Numbered from the stretch's first letter, positions 34,544-43,546 are shown. The stretch: 64,000 bases of DNA from Phenylobacterium haematophilum (GCF_014196295.1 NZ_JACIDK010000002.1:744001-808000), one strand, 5' to 3'. The notes: a model not told the origin generated them from the letters alone. A program made the numbers and translations.

Positions 34544-35278
34544 ATGATCCGTCTTCACGTCGCCGCCGAGATCGCCCAGGACGTCGCCCTCGGGCTCGAC
34601 CACGGCCAGAGCCACTACCTGACCTCGGTCATGCGCCGGGCGGTCGGCGACGAGGTGCTGGTCTTCAATGGCCGCGACGGGGAGTGGCGCGCGACGATCG
34701 AGGTCGCCGGCAAGCGCGGCGTGATCCTGCGCCCGACGGTCCAGGAGCGACCCCAGGCGTTCGGGCCGGACCTCGACTTGGTCATCGCTCTGGTCAAGCG
34801 TTCGCGCGTCGAGACCATCGTGGAGAAGGCCGCCGAGCTCGGGGCCCGCCGCGTGCGGCTGGTGGTCACCGAGCGGACCAACGCCGAGCGCACCCGCATC
34901 GACCGGCTGAGCGCGATCGCCGCCGAGGCCGCCGAGCAGACGGGCCGCCTGGACGTGCCGGAGATCGTCGAGCCGGTGAAGCTCGCCAAACTGATCGAGG
35001 GCTGGGACGCCTCGCGCCGGCTGCTGTTCTGCGACGAGGCCGGCGACGCCAAACCGGTGCTGGCGGCCCTCGACGGCGCGCCGCCGGCGCCCTGGGCGAT
35101 CCTGATCGGGCCCGAAGGCGGCTTCTCGCCGGCCGAGCGCGAAGCCCTGCGGAACCTTCCTTACGCCACGCCCGCTACCCTAGGGCCACGGATTCTGCGG
35201 GCCGACACCGCCGCCATCAGCGCGCTCACTCTTTGGCAAGCTGCTCAGGGCGATTGGCGTAGCCTTGAGGTTTCCTGA
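34544..35278 (+). CDS. rsmE: 16S rRNA (uracil-1498-N3)-methyltransferase
   Basis: A 244-residue SPOUT-fold RNA methyltransferase that modifies U1498 in the decoding site. The PUA-like N-domain has QSHYLTSVMRRAVGDEV, and the knotted SAM site has IGPEGGFSPAERE and LGPRILRADTAAISAL. Length is normal. It lies immediately upstream of gshA, an arrangement common in alphaproteobacteria. The stop codon lies inside a short tandem repeat. Confidence 0.95.
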   Translation: MIRLHVAAEIAQDVALGLDHGQSHYLTSVMRRAVGDEVLVFNGRDGEWRATIEVAGKRGVILRPTVQERPQAFGPDLDLVIALVKRSRVETIVEKAAELGARRVRLVVTERTNAERTRIDRLSAIAAEAAEQTGRLDVPEIVEPVKLAKLIEGWDASRRLLFCDEAGDAKPVLAALDGAPPAPWAILIGPEGGFSPAEREALRNLPYATPATLGPRILRADTAAISALTLWQAAQGDWRSLEVS

Positions 35279-35298
35279 GGCGCCTTGAGGTTTCCTGA
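35262..35298. repeat. 17-bp direct repeat spanning the rsmE stop
   Basis: GCCTTGAGGTTTCCTGA occurs at 35262-35278 and again at 35282-35298, a 20-base period. The first copy ends exactly with the rsmE stop codon, so the second is a duplicated 3' end, probably from replication slippage. Confidence 0.8.
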
Positions 35299-35368
35299 AT
35301 TGCGCCCACCTGTCTGAGCGGCGTAAAGATCGCGCCGCTTTTGGCTGGATTGGGCTGGGGAGAACGAG

Positions 35369-36727
35369 ATGGCCGACGTCGTGACCGACGAGCGACCCCT
35401 CACGCTAGAGGACCTGGTCCGCTGGTTTGAAGCGGGCGAGAAGCCTGCCACCGCTTGGCGCGTGGGCGCCGAGCACGAGAAGTTCGTGTTCCGGCTGGGG
35501 ACCGCCGAGCCGATTCCTTACGAAGGCCCGGCCGGCATCCAGGCCCTGCTCAACGGCCTCACCCGATTCGGCTGGAAGGGCGTCTACGAGGGCGAAAACA
35601 TCATCGCCCTGGAGCGCGGCATGGCCAATGTCAGCCTAGAGCCGGGCGGCCAGTTCGAACTCTCCGGCGCGCCGCTGGAGACCATGCACGAGATCTGCGA
35701 GGAAACCGGCCAGCACCTCACCGAGGTCAAGACGGTCGCCGACGAACTCGGCCTCGGCTTCCTCGGCCTCGGCTTCACGCCGATCTGGCGGCGGGACGAG
35801 ATCCCGGCGATGCCCAAGGGCCGCTACAAGATCATGCGCGAGTACATGCCCAAGGTCGGCAAGCTCGGCCTCGACATGATGTTCCGCACCTGTACGGTCC
35901 AGGCCAACCTCGATTTCGGCTCGGAAGCCGACATGGTGGCCAAGTTCCGCACCAGCCTGGCGCTGCAGCCGATCGCCACCGCGCTGTTCGCCAATTCGCC
36001 GTTCATCGAGGGCAAGCCGTCAGGCTTCCTCTCGTCGCGCGCCAACGTCTGGACCGACACCGATCCCGACCGTACCGGCATGCTGGACTTCGTGTTCGCC
36101 GACGGCTTCGGCTACGAGACCTACGCCAACTACGCCCTGGACGTGCCGATGTACTTCGCCAAGCGCGACGGCAAGTATGTCGACCTGGCCGGCAAGTCGT
36201 TCCGCAAGTTCATGGCCGGCGAACTGGCCGAGCTGCCCGGCGACCGCCCCAGCCTCAAGGACTGGGCCGACCACACCACCACCGCCTTCCCGGAAGTGCG
36301 CCTCAAGCAGTACCTGGAGATGCGCGGCGCCGATTCCGGCCCGTGGAGCCGCCTGTGCGCTCTGCCGGCGCTCTGGGCGGGGATCTTCTACGACCAGGCC
36401 GCGCTCGCCGCCGCCTGGGACCTTTGCAAGGACTGGCAGGTCGAGGACCACGAGCGCCTGCGTGCCGACGTCGCGCGCCTCGGCCTCAAGGCGCAGGTCA
36501 ACGGCCGCAGCGTCCAGGACGTGGCCAAGGACATGGTCGCCATCGCCAAGCAGGGACTGAAGAACCGCAACCGGCTTAGCGCCGGGATGGTCGACGAGAG
36601 CGGCTACCTCGCCGAGCTTGAGGACATCGCCGAAAGCGGGATCACCCCCGCCGAGCGTCTGCTCGAGCTCTACAACGGCCCCTGGAAGGGCGACGTGCGC
36701 CGGGTGTTCGAAGACTTCGCCTACTGA
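35369..36727 (+). CDS. gshA: Glutamate-cysteine ligase, plant/alphaproteobacterial type
   Basis: A 452-residue enzyme catalysing the first, rate-limiting step of glutathione synthesis. It belongs to the GCS2/plant-type group: WRVGAEHEKFVF at the N-terminus, SLEPGGQFELSGAPL, and the metal-binding MMFRTCTVQANLDFGSE. Length agrees with that group. GGGGAGAACGAG precedes the ATG. The downstream GFA-family gene begins two bases after its stop, so the two are co-transcribed. No gshB is in the window. Confidence 0.96.
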   Translation: MADVVTDERPLTLEDLVRWFEAGEKPATAWRVGAEHEKFVFRLGTAEPIPYEGPAGIQALLNGLTRFGWKGVYEGENIIALERGMANVSLEPGGQFELSGAPLETMHEICEETGQHLTEVKTVADELGLGFLGLGFTPIWRRDEIPAMPKGRYKIMREYMPKVGKLGLDMMFRTCTVQANLDFGSEADMVAKFRTSLALQPIATALFANSPFIEGKPSGFLSSRANVWTDTDPDRTGMLDFVFADGFGYETYANYALDVPMYFAKRDGKYVDLAGKSFRKFMAGELAELPGDRPSLKDWADHTTTAFPEVRLKQYLEMRGADSGPWSRLCALPALWAGIFYDQAALAAAWDLCKDWQVEDHERLRADVARLGLKAQVNGRSVQDVAKDMVAIAKQGLKNRNRLSAGMVDESGYLAELEDIAESGITPAERLLELYNGPWKGDVRRVFEDFAY

Positions 36728-36729
36728 CC

Positions 36730-37116
36730 ATGCTGGCGGGCTCGTGCCACTGCGGGGCCGTGCGCTTCCAGGTCGAGGCGGAGATCACCGAACTCACCAG
36801 CTGCGACTGCTCGCTGTGCGTGAAGAAGAACGCCGTCATGGCCAAGGTGCATGAGAGCGCCCTGAACATCACGGCTGGCGAGGAGCACCTGTCGCTCTAT
36901 CGCTGGAACACCGGCGTCGCGCGCCACTATTTCTGCAGCCGCTGCGGGATCTACACCTTCCACCGCAAGCGCGCTGCGCCCGACCATTTCGGGATCAACG
37001 TCTTCTGCCTGGACGGTTTCGATCCGAGCACGATCCCGGTCCGAGCCACCGAAGGCGTCTGCATGTCGTTGGAGGATCCCGACGCGCGGCCGGAATGGCC
37101 CGGACCGCGCGTCTGA
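36730..37116 (+). CDS. GFA/CENP-V family zinc protein
   Basis: A 128-residue protein of the glutathione-dependent formaldehyde-activating (GFA) family. The zinc ligands appear as CHCGAVRF, TSCDCSLCVKKN and FCSRCGIYTF. Family members are suggested to bind glutathione adducts such as S-hydroxymethylglutathione, although the enzymatic role is disputed. Direct linkage with gshA (2-base gap) supports a glutathione-related function here. The stop faces the convergent DUF427 gene 6 bases away. Confidence 0.88.
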   Translation: MLAGSCHCGAVRFQVEAEITELTSCDCSLCVKKNAVMAKVHESALNITAGEEHLSLYRWNTGVARHYFCSRCGIYTFHRKRAAPDHFGINVFCLDGFDPSTIPVRATEGVCMSLEDPDARPEWPGPRV

Positions 37117-37122
37117 GGCGGC

Positions 37123-37611
37123 CTAGCCCTCGGGGGACGGCGAAGTGACGTTCGGCGGCCAATGGTCGCGCTGGCTCGCGCCCGAGCCGCTGTCGGTATG
37201 CTGGACGATCTCGTCCACTGCGGCATGCGGATGCTTGCGATCGACAAGCGCGTCCTCGACCGCGTAGACCTCGACCTTGTCCGGATAGAAGGCCAGCCGG
37301 CCGCGGATCGCGTCCATCGTCGGATACGGCTCTTCGTAGGTCCAGACAGCGTTCTCGGCGAACCGACCGTCCATGAGGATCGTGTAATAGGCCGCGTCGC
37401 CCTTGTACGGACAATGGGTTTGGCGGTCGGTGCGGGAGAAGTATTCCATTGAGACATCGGCGCGTGGGAAGTACGCGACCGGCGCATAGCTGGCCTCGGT
37501 CAGGATCAGGACGTCGCCGCTGTCGGCGATCACGTGGTCGCCGTACATGACGCGCCACCGGGTCTTGGCCGGGGTGATCTCGATGGGATGGTCGGGGCCG
37601 GGGGTCAGCAT
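37123..37611 (-). CDS. DUF427 domain protein
   Basis: A 162-residue protein with a DUF427 domain: VMYGDHVIADSGDVLILTEA, YFPRADVSMEYFSRTDRQTHCPYKGDA (in part CPYKGDAAYYTI), and VWTYEEPYPTMDAIRGRLAFY. The function of this beta-rich family is unknown. ATG 37611 has GGAGGAG eight bases upstream; the upstream extension of the frame is not supported. It is divergent from the POT transporter across 190 bases, in which CCCGCC/GGCGGG (37724-37744) could form a small hairpin. Confidence 0.88.
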   Translation of the reverse strand: MLTPGPDHPIEITPAKTRWRVMYGDHVIADSGDVLILTEASYAPVAYFPRADVSMEYFSRTDRQTHCPYKGDAAYYTILMDGRFAENAVWTYEEPYPTMDAIRGRLAFYPDKVEVYAVEDALVDRKHPHAAVDEIVQHTDSGSGASQRDHWPPNVTSPSPEG

Positions 37612-37801
37612 AGGGACGCTCCTCCTTCTTGAAGATGCAACGCTCAAGGTGGCGTGCAGGCTCCCCCATTGCCAAGCTTCAGGCGCCCGATTGCTTGTGC
37701 TCGACCCGGCCGCGTGATCTTCTCCCGCCAAATTAGCCGGCGGGGGCGAAAACGACCCCCTTCTACGAGCCGGCAGTCCAAGGAATCGGAACACCGCCCT
37801 C

Positions 37802-39643
37802 ATGAACATCGTAATCCTTTTGGGGATCGTCATTACGTTGGCGACCGGGATCCCCGTCCTCATGCAGTTGCTGAAACAGCATCCGCGAGGGCTGATCATC
37901 CTGTTCTTCGCCGAGATGTGGGAGCGGTTCTCCTACTACGGGATGCGCGGCATCCTGATCTTCTTCCTGACGCAGCATCTGCTCTTCGACGACGCCACCG
38001 CCGGGGCGCAATACGGCTCCTACACCAGCCTGGTCTACCTGCTGCCTCTGATCGGCGGCCTGCTTGCCGACCGCTACCTCGGCACCCGTAAGGCGGTGGC
38101 CTTCGGCGCCCTGCTGCTCGTGGCCGGCCACCTGACCATGGCGGTCGAGGGCAAGCCCGCGACCCAGCAGCTCATCTACGGCGGCCAGAAGTACGAGGTC
38201 GTCGCCGAGGGGCGGATGGAATCGCGGACCGTCAAGCTGATGGTCGGCGACAAAACCTATGACTTCGGTCCCGCCGAGGGCGGCGGCCTGGAGATCAAGG
38301 GCCTGCAGGCCGGCGGCCCGCTGCCCAGCGTCCTGCCCAAGGACAGCTACACCATGGAGAAGCAGGTCGATCCGCTGGGCAAGAATGCGTTCTACCTGGC
38401 GGTTTCGCTGATCATCATGGGCGTCGGCTTCCTCAAGCCTAACATCTCGACCATCGTCGGTCAGCTCTATCCTCAGGGCGACCCGCGCCGGGATTCCGGC
38501 TTCACCCTCTACTACTACGGCATCAACCTTGGCGCCTTCTGGGCCTCAGTGCTCTGCGGTCTGCTCGGCCAGACCGTCGGCTGGTGGGCGGGCTTCGGCC
38601 TCGCCGGCGTCGGCATGGCGCTGGGCTGGGTCGTCTTCGTGTTCGGCAAGCCGCTGCTGCAGGGCAAGGGCGAGCCGCCGAACCTCGAGCTGCTGAAGGC
38701 TCCCATCGCCGGTCCGATCAACCGCGAATGGCTGATCTACATCCTCGCCATCCTCGGCGTCGCCCCGATCTGGCTGCTGGTTCAGAGCAACCAGCTGGTC
38801 GGCTGGGCGCTGGGCGTCTCGACGATCCTGGCGCTGGCGTTCATCGCCTACTTCCTGGTCGTGAAGTGCGGCAAGATCGAGCGCGAGCGGATGATGCTGG
38901 CGCTGGTGCTGATCTTCGGCTCGGTGGTGTTCTTTACCCTGTTCGAACAGGCCGGAACCTCGCTCAACCTGTTCGCCGCTCGTAACGTCGACCTGATGGG
39001 CATTTCCGCGGCCCAGACTCAGTCGTTCAACGCCGGCTTCATCCTGATCTTCGCCCCGATCTTCGCGGCGATGTGGGCCTGGCTCGGCGCCCGCGGCCGT
39101 GATCCAAACCCGACGCTGAAGTTCGGCTTCGGCCTGCTGCAGGTCGGCCTCGGCTTCCTGGTGGTGGTCTGGGCCCAGGGCCTGGCCGACGACAACTACC
39201 GCCTGCCGCTGATCATGCTGGCCCTGCTCTACATGCTGCACACCACCGGCGAGCTCTTCCTGTCGCCGGTCGGCCTCTCGGAGATCACCAAGCTCTCGGT
39301 GGCCTCGGTGGTTTCGTTCATGATGGCCGTGTGGTTCCTGTCCTCCTCGATCGCCCAGTACGTCGGCGGCATCATCGCCGGCGCCATGGGGACCGAAACG
39401 TTGGGCGGCCAGGTGCTGGATCCCGCCGCGGCGCTTGCCACCTCGATGGACGGTTTCAACAAGCTCGGCTGGGCCGGCGTCGGCGTCGGCGTGGTGTTCG
39501 TGGTGCTGAGCTTCTTCATCAAGCACTGGGCTCACGGCGCCAACGATCCGGCCCATGCCCAGCCGGAGCCGATCGCCCCGGTGCTGGACGGCGAGCGCCA
39601 GGCCGTCAGCCCGGCCGCGATCCGGGCGGACCGCGAAAACTGA
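37802..39643 (+). CDS. POT/PTR2 family proton-coupled peptide transporter
   Basis: A 613-residue inner-membrane symporter for di- and tripeptides. The POT signature AEMWERFSYYGMRGIL is at residues 38-53, and GFLKPNISTIVGQLY and the FTLYYYGINLGAFW motif follow. Unusual is a soluble insert between about residues 113 and 190, containing QKYEVVAEGRMESRTVKLMV, before transmembrane helix 4-5; most bacterial POTs have only a short loop there. Insert-containing POTs are known in Proteobacteria and Bacteroidetes. The C-terminus ends in a hydrophilic tail. A strong bidirectional terminator follows. Confidence 0.93.
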   Translation: MNIVILLGIVITLATGIPVLMQLLKQHPRGLIILFFAEMWERFSYYGMRGILIFFLTQHLLFDDATAGAQYGSYTSLVYLLPLIGGLLADRYLGTRKAVAFGALLLVAGHLTMAVEGKPATQQLIYGGQKYEVVAEGRMESRTVKLMVGDKTYDFGPAEGGGLEIKGLQAGGPLPSVLPKDSYTMEKQVDPLGKNAFYLAVSLIIMGVGFLKPNISTIVGQLYPQGDPRRDSGFTLYYYGINLGAFWASVLCGLLGQTVGWWAGFGLAGVGMALGWVVFVFGKPLLQGKGEPPNLELLKAPIAGPINREWLIYILAILGVAPIWLLVQSNQLVGWALGVSTILALAFIAYFLVVKCGKIERERMMLALVLIFGSVVFFTLFEQAGTSLNLFAARNVDLMGISAAQTQSFNAGFILIFAPIFAAMWAWLGARGRDPNPTLKFGFGLLQVGLGFLVVVWAQGLADDNYRLPLIMLALLYMLHTTGELFLSPVGLSEITKLSVASVVSFMMAVWFLSSSIAQYVGGIIAGAMGTETLGGQVLDPAAALATSMDGFNKLGWAGVGVGVVFVVLSFFIKHWAHGANDPAHAQPEPIAPVLDGERQAVSPAAIRADREN

Positions 39644-39669
39644 TCGCGGCCCGCATCGGACATGAAAAC

Positions 39670-39706
39670 GGGCCGGACGCAGCGATGCGTCCGGCCCTTC
39701 TTCGTT
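39670..39706. terminator. Bidirectional intrinsic terminator
   Basis: GGGCCGGACGCA (39670-39681) and TGCGTCCGGCCC (39686-39697) form a perfect 12-bp stem with a GCGA loop. TTCTTCGTT follows on the plus strand and TTTTC on the minus strand. It sits between the convergent POT and TonB receptor genes and can stop both transcripts. Confidence 0.9.
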
Positions 39707-39715
39707 GCAGCGGCG

Positions 39716-41773
39716 TCAGGCGCCGAAGGTCTTGCGGATGCGGACGTAGTACATCCGCCCGAATTCCAGCTTGCGGTCGTCAGTGAACGCCACTTGGCTC
39801 GATCCACGCGGGCCCTCATAGACCGTGCGCGTGCGGCGCAGGCCCCGCTCGGTGATGTTGGGCAGCTCGAAGCGGACGATGATGTCCGGACGCACCCGCC
39901 ATTCGGCGAAGGGACGGACGAAGGTCCCCAGCTTGAAGGTCGAGACCTCGTTGAACCGGTAGCTGGTCTCGCGCCAGCCGCCATAGACGTCGACGCCCCA
40001 GGTCGTGCGCCACTGCGGCAGATCCTGCGAGAAGGTCGCTTCCCATTCCACGGGCCGCAGCTTGGAGATCTCGCGGCTTTCACCTGTCGTCGGATCGATG
40101 ACCTCCGAGCGCCGCCACGTCGCCTCGCCCTTGAGCTGGGCCCCCGACAGGCCGAATCGGCCGAGCGGTGCGGTCAGGTTCAGCACAAGCTCGTCCTTGG
40201 TCCCGTCGCCGATGTTGGCCGGAGAGTCGAAGATCCCGACCTCGGTGATGACCGGGGCGCGGTCGATCGCGTCGGTGAGTTCTGATCGCCGCAGGGTCAC
40301 GCCGACCACACCGTCCTTCCAGAACCGCTGCTCGACTGCGATCTCGCTGACCCAGGCCTGTTCGGGATCAAGGTCGGGATTGCCGGCGGTGACCACCCCG
40401 GTGTTCAGCGACGAATCGGCCACGAAGTCGTCGAACGACAACTGCCCGACCACGCGCTCGAAGCGCAGGCGGACCTGCGTGGCCTCAGTCGGCGCCCAGG
40501 TCGCGGCCAATCGCGGCTTAAGGAAGTTCAGGCTCTTCTCCAACGCCACGTCGCCGGACGAGGAGATCGACGAGGCCTCGTAACGCAGGCCGCCTTCGAG
40601 CGTCCATTTGCTGGTCGGCCGCCAGACGCTCTTGGCGAAAACCTCGCCACGGGTTTCCTCGACGACGACGTCGGCGGCGGGCAGCAGGACCGGCGCGCCG
40701 CCGACGGTGAGCCGGGTTTGGCTTTCCAGCCTATTGAAGGCGCCTTCGCCGCCGGCCTCGAACGACAGAGTCTCGCTCGCCCGGTAGGACAGCACGCCTC
40801 GGCCGATCGTCTCGCTGCCGTCTCGCTGCAGGTTGAAGCGGTCCTCCTCCGCCGCCTCGACATAGATCGACGAGATATCGCGATCGCGGGTCTGGCGCAG
40901 GCCGATCAGGTCCAGGGTCGCACGCGGGCCGAGATCACGGGTGAAGCGCAGGCCAAGTTCGGTCTCGTAGGTGTGGTTGATGTCGTCGGTCGTCGCCAGG
41001 CCCGGCTCAGGCAGGATGAAGACGTTGTCTTCCTTGAACTTGTATTTCTCCCAGAACTGCCGCCCGTTGACGCGCAACTTGCCGCCCAGGACCGGCTGCT
41101 CGTAGGCCCCGGTCAGGGTTTGGTTGCCGATGCCGCCGGTGGAGTCGATCTGGCTGACGCGGAGGGGGCGGCCATCAGGGCCGATGACCACGCCAGGTCC
41201 GAAGTCGCCGCCGTCATCGGCCCCGAAGCCATAGCGGGCCGAGCCTTCCCAGTTGCGGCCGTCCTTTCCGCCCGACAACTCCAGGCGGAAGCCGTGCAAG
41301 TTGCGGCCGTCATAGATGTGGTTGTTTGCGACCGCGACCAGACCCTGCAGGCCGCCGCCCGGCTTGCGGATCACGTTGGCGATCACCGTACGGCCCTGCA
41401 TGTCGATGCCGGGCGCGCCGCCACGGATCAGGTCGATGCGCTCGATCTGGGCGGCCGGGACGCGGCGCAGCAGTTCGTCGAGCGGGTCGGTCTTGGTGGT
41501 CGGGCGCTGGCCGTCGATCAGCGCGTTGCCGCCGCCGCCCTCGAAGCCGCGAATCTTGTCGCCGGTGTCGAGCGTGAATCCCGGCAGCCGCAGGAGCATC
41601 TCCCAGGCGTTGGCCGCCTGGCTGTCGGCGAAGAAGGCGGCGGGATAGCTGATCACCCCTTCGGTCGCAGCGGCCGGCGTCGCTGCGACCGGCGGTGAAG
41701 ACTGTGTGGATATCCCCGCGGCCGCCTCGGGCGCGGCGAGGGCGAATGCGGAGGCCAAGGCCGGCGCGATCAT
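39716..41773 (-). CDS. TonB-dependent outer-membrane receptor
   Basis: A 685-residue receptor with a signal peptide (MIAPALASAFALAAPEAAAG) and a TonB-box-like segment (EGVISYPAAFF). The plug domain has PGFTLDTGDKIRGFEGGGG, ALIDGQRP and IERIDLIRGGAPG. A 22-strand-type barrel ends in the outer-membrane insertion signal YYVRIRKTFGA. The plug pattern is common in Caulobacterales and Sphingomonadales, where substrates are mostly unknown glycans or chelates. ATG 41773 has GGGGAGC upstream; the longer frame is not supported. Two symmetric sequences lie upstream, at 41829-41890. Confidence 0.92.
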   Translation of the reverse strand: MIAPALASAFALAAPEAAAGISTQSSPPVAATPAAATEGVISYPAAFFADSQAANAWEMLLRLPGFTLDTGDKIRGFEGGGGNALIDGQRPTTKTDPLDELLRRVPAAQIERIDLIRGGAPGIDMQGRTVIANVIRKPGGGLQGLVAVANNHIYDGRNLHGFRLELSGGKDGRNWEGSARYGFGADDGGDFGPGVVIGPDGRPLRVSQIDSTGGIGNQTLTGAYEQPVLGGKLRVNGRQFWEKYKFKEDNVFILPEPGLATTDDINHTYETELGLRFTRDLGPRATLDLIGLRQTRDRDISSIYVEAAEEDRFNLQRDGSETIGRGVLSYRASETLSFEAGGEGAFNRLESQTRLTVGGAPVLLPAADVVVEETRGEVFAKSVWRPTSKWTLEGGLRYEASSISSSGDVALEKSLNFLKPRLAATWAPTEATQVRLRFERVVGQLSFDDFVADSSLNTGVVTAGNPDLDPEQAWVSEIAVEQRFWKDGVVGVTLRRSELTDAIDRAPVITEVGIFDSPANIGDGTKDELVLNLTAPLGRFGLSGAQLKGEATWRRSEVIDPTTGESREISKLRPVEWEATFSQDLPQWRTTWGVDVYGGWRETSYRFNEVSTFKLGTFVRPFAEWRVRPDIIVRFELPNITERGLRRTRTVYEGPRGSSQVAFTDDRKLEFGRMYYVRIRKTFGA

Positions 41774-41828
41774 GTAGCAAAGCTCCCCAAAGACACAGGC
41801 AGGTGACCTGCGCCTCTGGGTGCGCGCC

Positions 41829-41857
41829 AATTAAATCCAGGAAAGGTGGATTAAATT
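41829..41857. promoter_or_regulatory. Inverted repeat upstream of the TonB receptor
   Basis: AATTAAATCCA (41829-41839) and TGGATTAAATT (41847-41857) are inverted with one mismatch around a 7-base spacer, 56 bases before the receptor start. The AT-rich element stands out in this GC-rich DNA and could be an operator or a hairpin in the leader. Confidence 0.55.
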
Positions 41858-41876
41858 CCCGAAAGATTTCCGATGA

Positions 41877-41890
41877 TTACGAGCTCGTAA
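41877..41890. promoter_or_regulatory. Perfect 14-bp palindrome between tldD and the TonB receptor
   Basis: TTACGAGCTCGTAA at 41877-41890 is a perfect palindrome, 16 bases after the tldD stop and about 100 bases before the receptor start. It may be a dimeric repressor site for the receptor gene. A terminator role is less likely because there is no loop. Confidence 0.5.
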
Positions 41891-41905
41891 CCATCCGGGC
41901 CTTTG

Positions 41906-43336
41906 CTAGATGCTGGTGCCGCCCACCGTCAGGCCGGTGAGTTTCAACGACGGCTGGCCGACCCCGACGGGCACGCTTTGGCCGGACTTGCCGCAGACGC
42001 CGACGCCGGCGTCGAAGTCGAAATCGTCGCCGATCATCGTCACCCGGGTCAGGGCCGAGGGGCCGTCGCCAATCAGGGTCGCGCCCTTGACCGGGGTGGT
42101 GATCTTGCCGTCCTCGATCAGGTAGGCCTCGGTGCACTGGAAGACGAACTTGCCGTTGGTGATGTCCACCTGGCCGCCGCCGAAGTTGGCGCAGTAGAGC
42201 CCGCGCTTGGTCGAGGCGATCATCTCCTCGCGCTTGTGCTGGCCGCCCAGCATGGCGGTGTTGGTCATTCGCGGCATCGGCATGTGGGCGTAGGACTGGC
42301 GCCGTCCGTTGCCGGTCGCCTCCATGCCCATCAGGCGCGCGCTCATCCGGTCGTGCATGTAGCCGACCAGGATGCCGTCCTCGATCAGGATGGTGCGCTC
42401 GGTCGGGGTGCCTTCGTCGTCGACGGTCAGCGACCCGCGGCGGCCGGGCAGGGTGCCGTCGTCGAAGACGGTGACGCCGGGGGCGGCGACGCGCTGGCCG
42501 ATCTTGCCCGAGAACGCCGAGGTGCCCTTGCGGTTGAAGTCGCCCTCCAGTCCATGGCCGACGGCCTCGTGCAGGAGCACGCCGTTCCAGCCGGGGCCGA
42601 GAACCACGTCCATCTCACCGGCCGGGCAGGGGACGGCGTCGAGGTTGACCAGCGCCTGGCGGATGGCCTCGTCTGCCTGCGACTGCCACTTGTCGGGCGC
42701 GATCCAGGCGTCGAAGCCGGCGCGGCCGCCGGCGCCCGAATAGCCGCTCTCGCGCTTGCCGTCCTTCTCCATGGTGACCTGCACGTTGACGCGGCAGAGC
42801 GGGCGGACGTCGCGGATCAGCCGGCCGTCGGCGCGCAGGATCTCGACGATCCGCCGCTCGCCGGCGATGCTGGCCATCACCTGGACGACGCGCGGATCTC
42901 GCGCCCGCACCCAGGCGTCGATCTCCTGCAGCAAAGCGACCTTGTCCCCGAAGGCGGGCGAGGCGGTGGGATCGTCCTCCCCATAGAGCTTGGTGTTGGT
43001 GGCGCGCGGGCCCTCGGCCGACACGCCGGAATAGCCGCGCTTGGCCAGCGAGGACGACGAGGCCGCACGCCTGATCGCCGCCTCTGAGACCTCGCTGGAG
43101 TGCGAGTAGCCGGCCGTCTCCCCAGCGACGACCCGCAGGCCGAAACCTTCGGACGAATCATACGACGCCGATTTCAGCCGTCCGTCATCGAACAGGAACG
43201 CTTCGCTCTCGGATCGCTCGACGAACAACTCGCCGTCGTCGGCGCCGGCCAGGGCCTCGCCGAGGATCTCGCGCGCGCGTTCGGGGGAGACTCCGACGGA
43301 ATCGAGAATCGAGGCGGCGGGGGCGAGGGCGTTCAT
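41906..43336 (-). CDS. tldD: TldD catalytic subunit of the TldD-TldE metalloprotease
   Basis: A 476-residue zinc-metalloprotease subunit that degrades unfolded peptides with PmbA/TldE, and in some bacteria matures ribosomally made peptides such as microcins. The metal motif HExxxH is in LLHEAVGHGLEGD at about residues 256-261; the C-terminal KRGLYCANFGGGQVDITNG and VGVCGKSGQSVPVGVGQP are conserved. ATG 43336 was chosen over TTG 43366. The partner gene pmbA is at 12661-14001. No RiPP precursor gene was recognised nearby. Confidence 0.95.
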   Translation of the reverse strand: MNALAPAASILDSVGVSPERAREILGEALAGADDGELFVERSESEAFLFDDGRLKSASYDSSEGFGLRVVAGETAGYSHSSEVSEAAIRRAASSSSLAKRGYSGVSAEGPRATNTKLYGEDDPTASPAFGDKVALLQEIDAWVRARDPRVVQVMASIAGERRIVEILRADGRLIRDVRPLCRVNVQVTMEKDGKRESGYSGAGGRAGFDAWIAPDKWQSQADEAIRQALVNLDAVPCPAGEMDVVLGPGWNGVLLHEAVGHGLEGDFNRKGTSAFSGKIGQRVAAPGVTVFDDGTLPGRRGSLTVDDEGTPTERTILIEDGILVGYMHDRMSARLMGMEATGNGRRQSYAHMPMPRMTNTAMLGGQHKREEMIASTKRGLYCANFGGGQVDITNGKFVFQCTEAYLIEDGKITTPVKGATLIGDGPSALTRVTMIGDDFDFDAGVGVCGKSGQSVPVGVGQPSLKLTGLTVGGTSI

Positions 43337-43546
43337 CGTCGGATCTGCTTTCGGAAGGCGAGCCAACAGAAATAGGGGCTCGCGCTGCGAACGTCACCCC
43401 AAACCGCTGGGCGGCCTTCGGCGCCATTGTGGAAACTCGCCGGCTTAACCTTCCGCGGTTATGCGAAAGCGGCCGTTTTCAGGCGCTAGCGAACGATCCG
43501 AAGCGTCTCCATGGCGAGACATTGCGCCATAGGGGGTCTTAGCGCC
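43337..43546. other. Intergenic region between tldD and ctaC
   Basis: The 349 bases between the divergent tldD and ctaC genes hold no convincing gene. Visible are an inverted repeat, TAACC-N6-GGTTA, at 43446-43461 and a sigma70-like promoter at 43547-43575. No FNR/FixK box (TTGAT-N4-ATCAA) was found. Confidence 0.45.
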
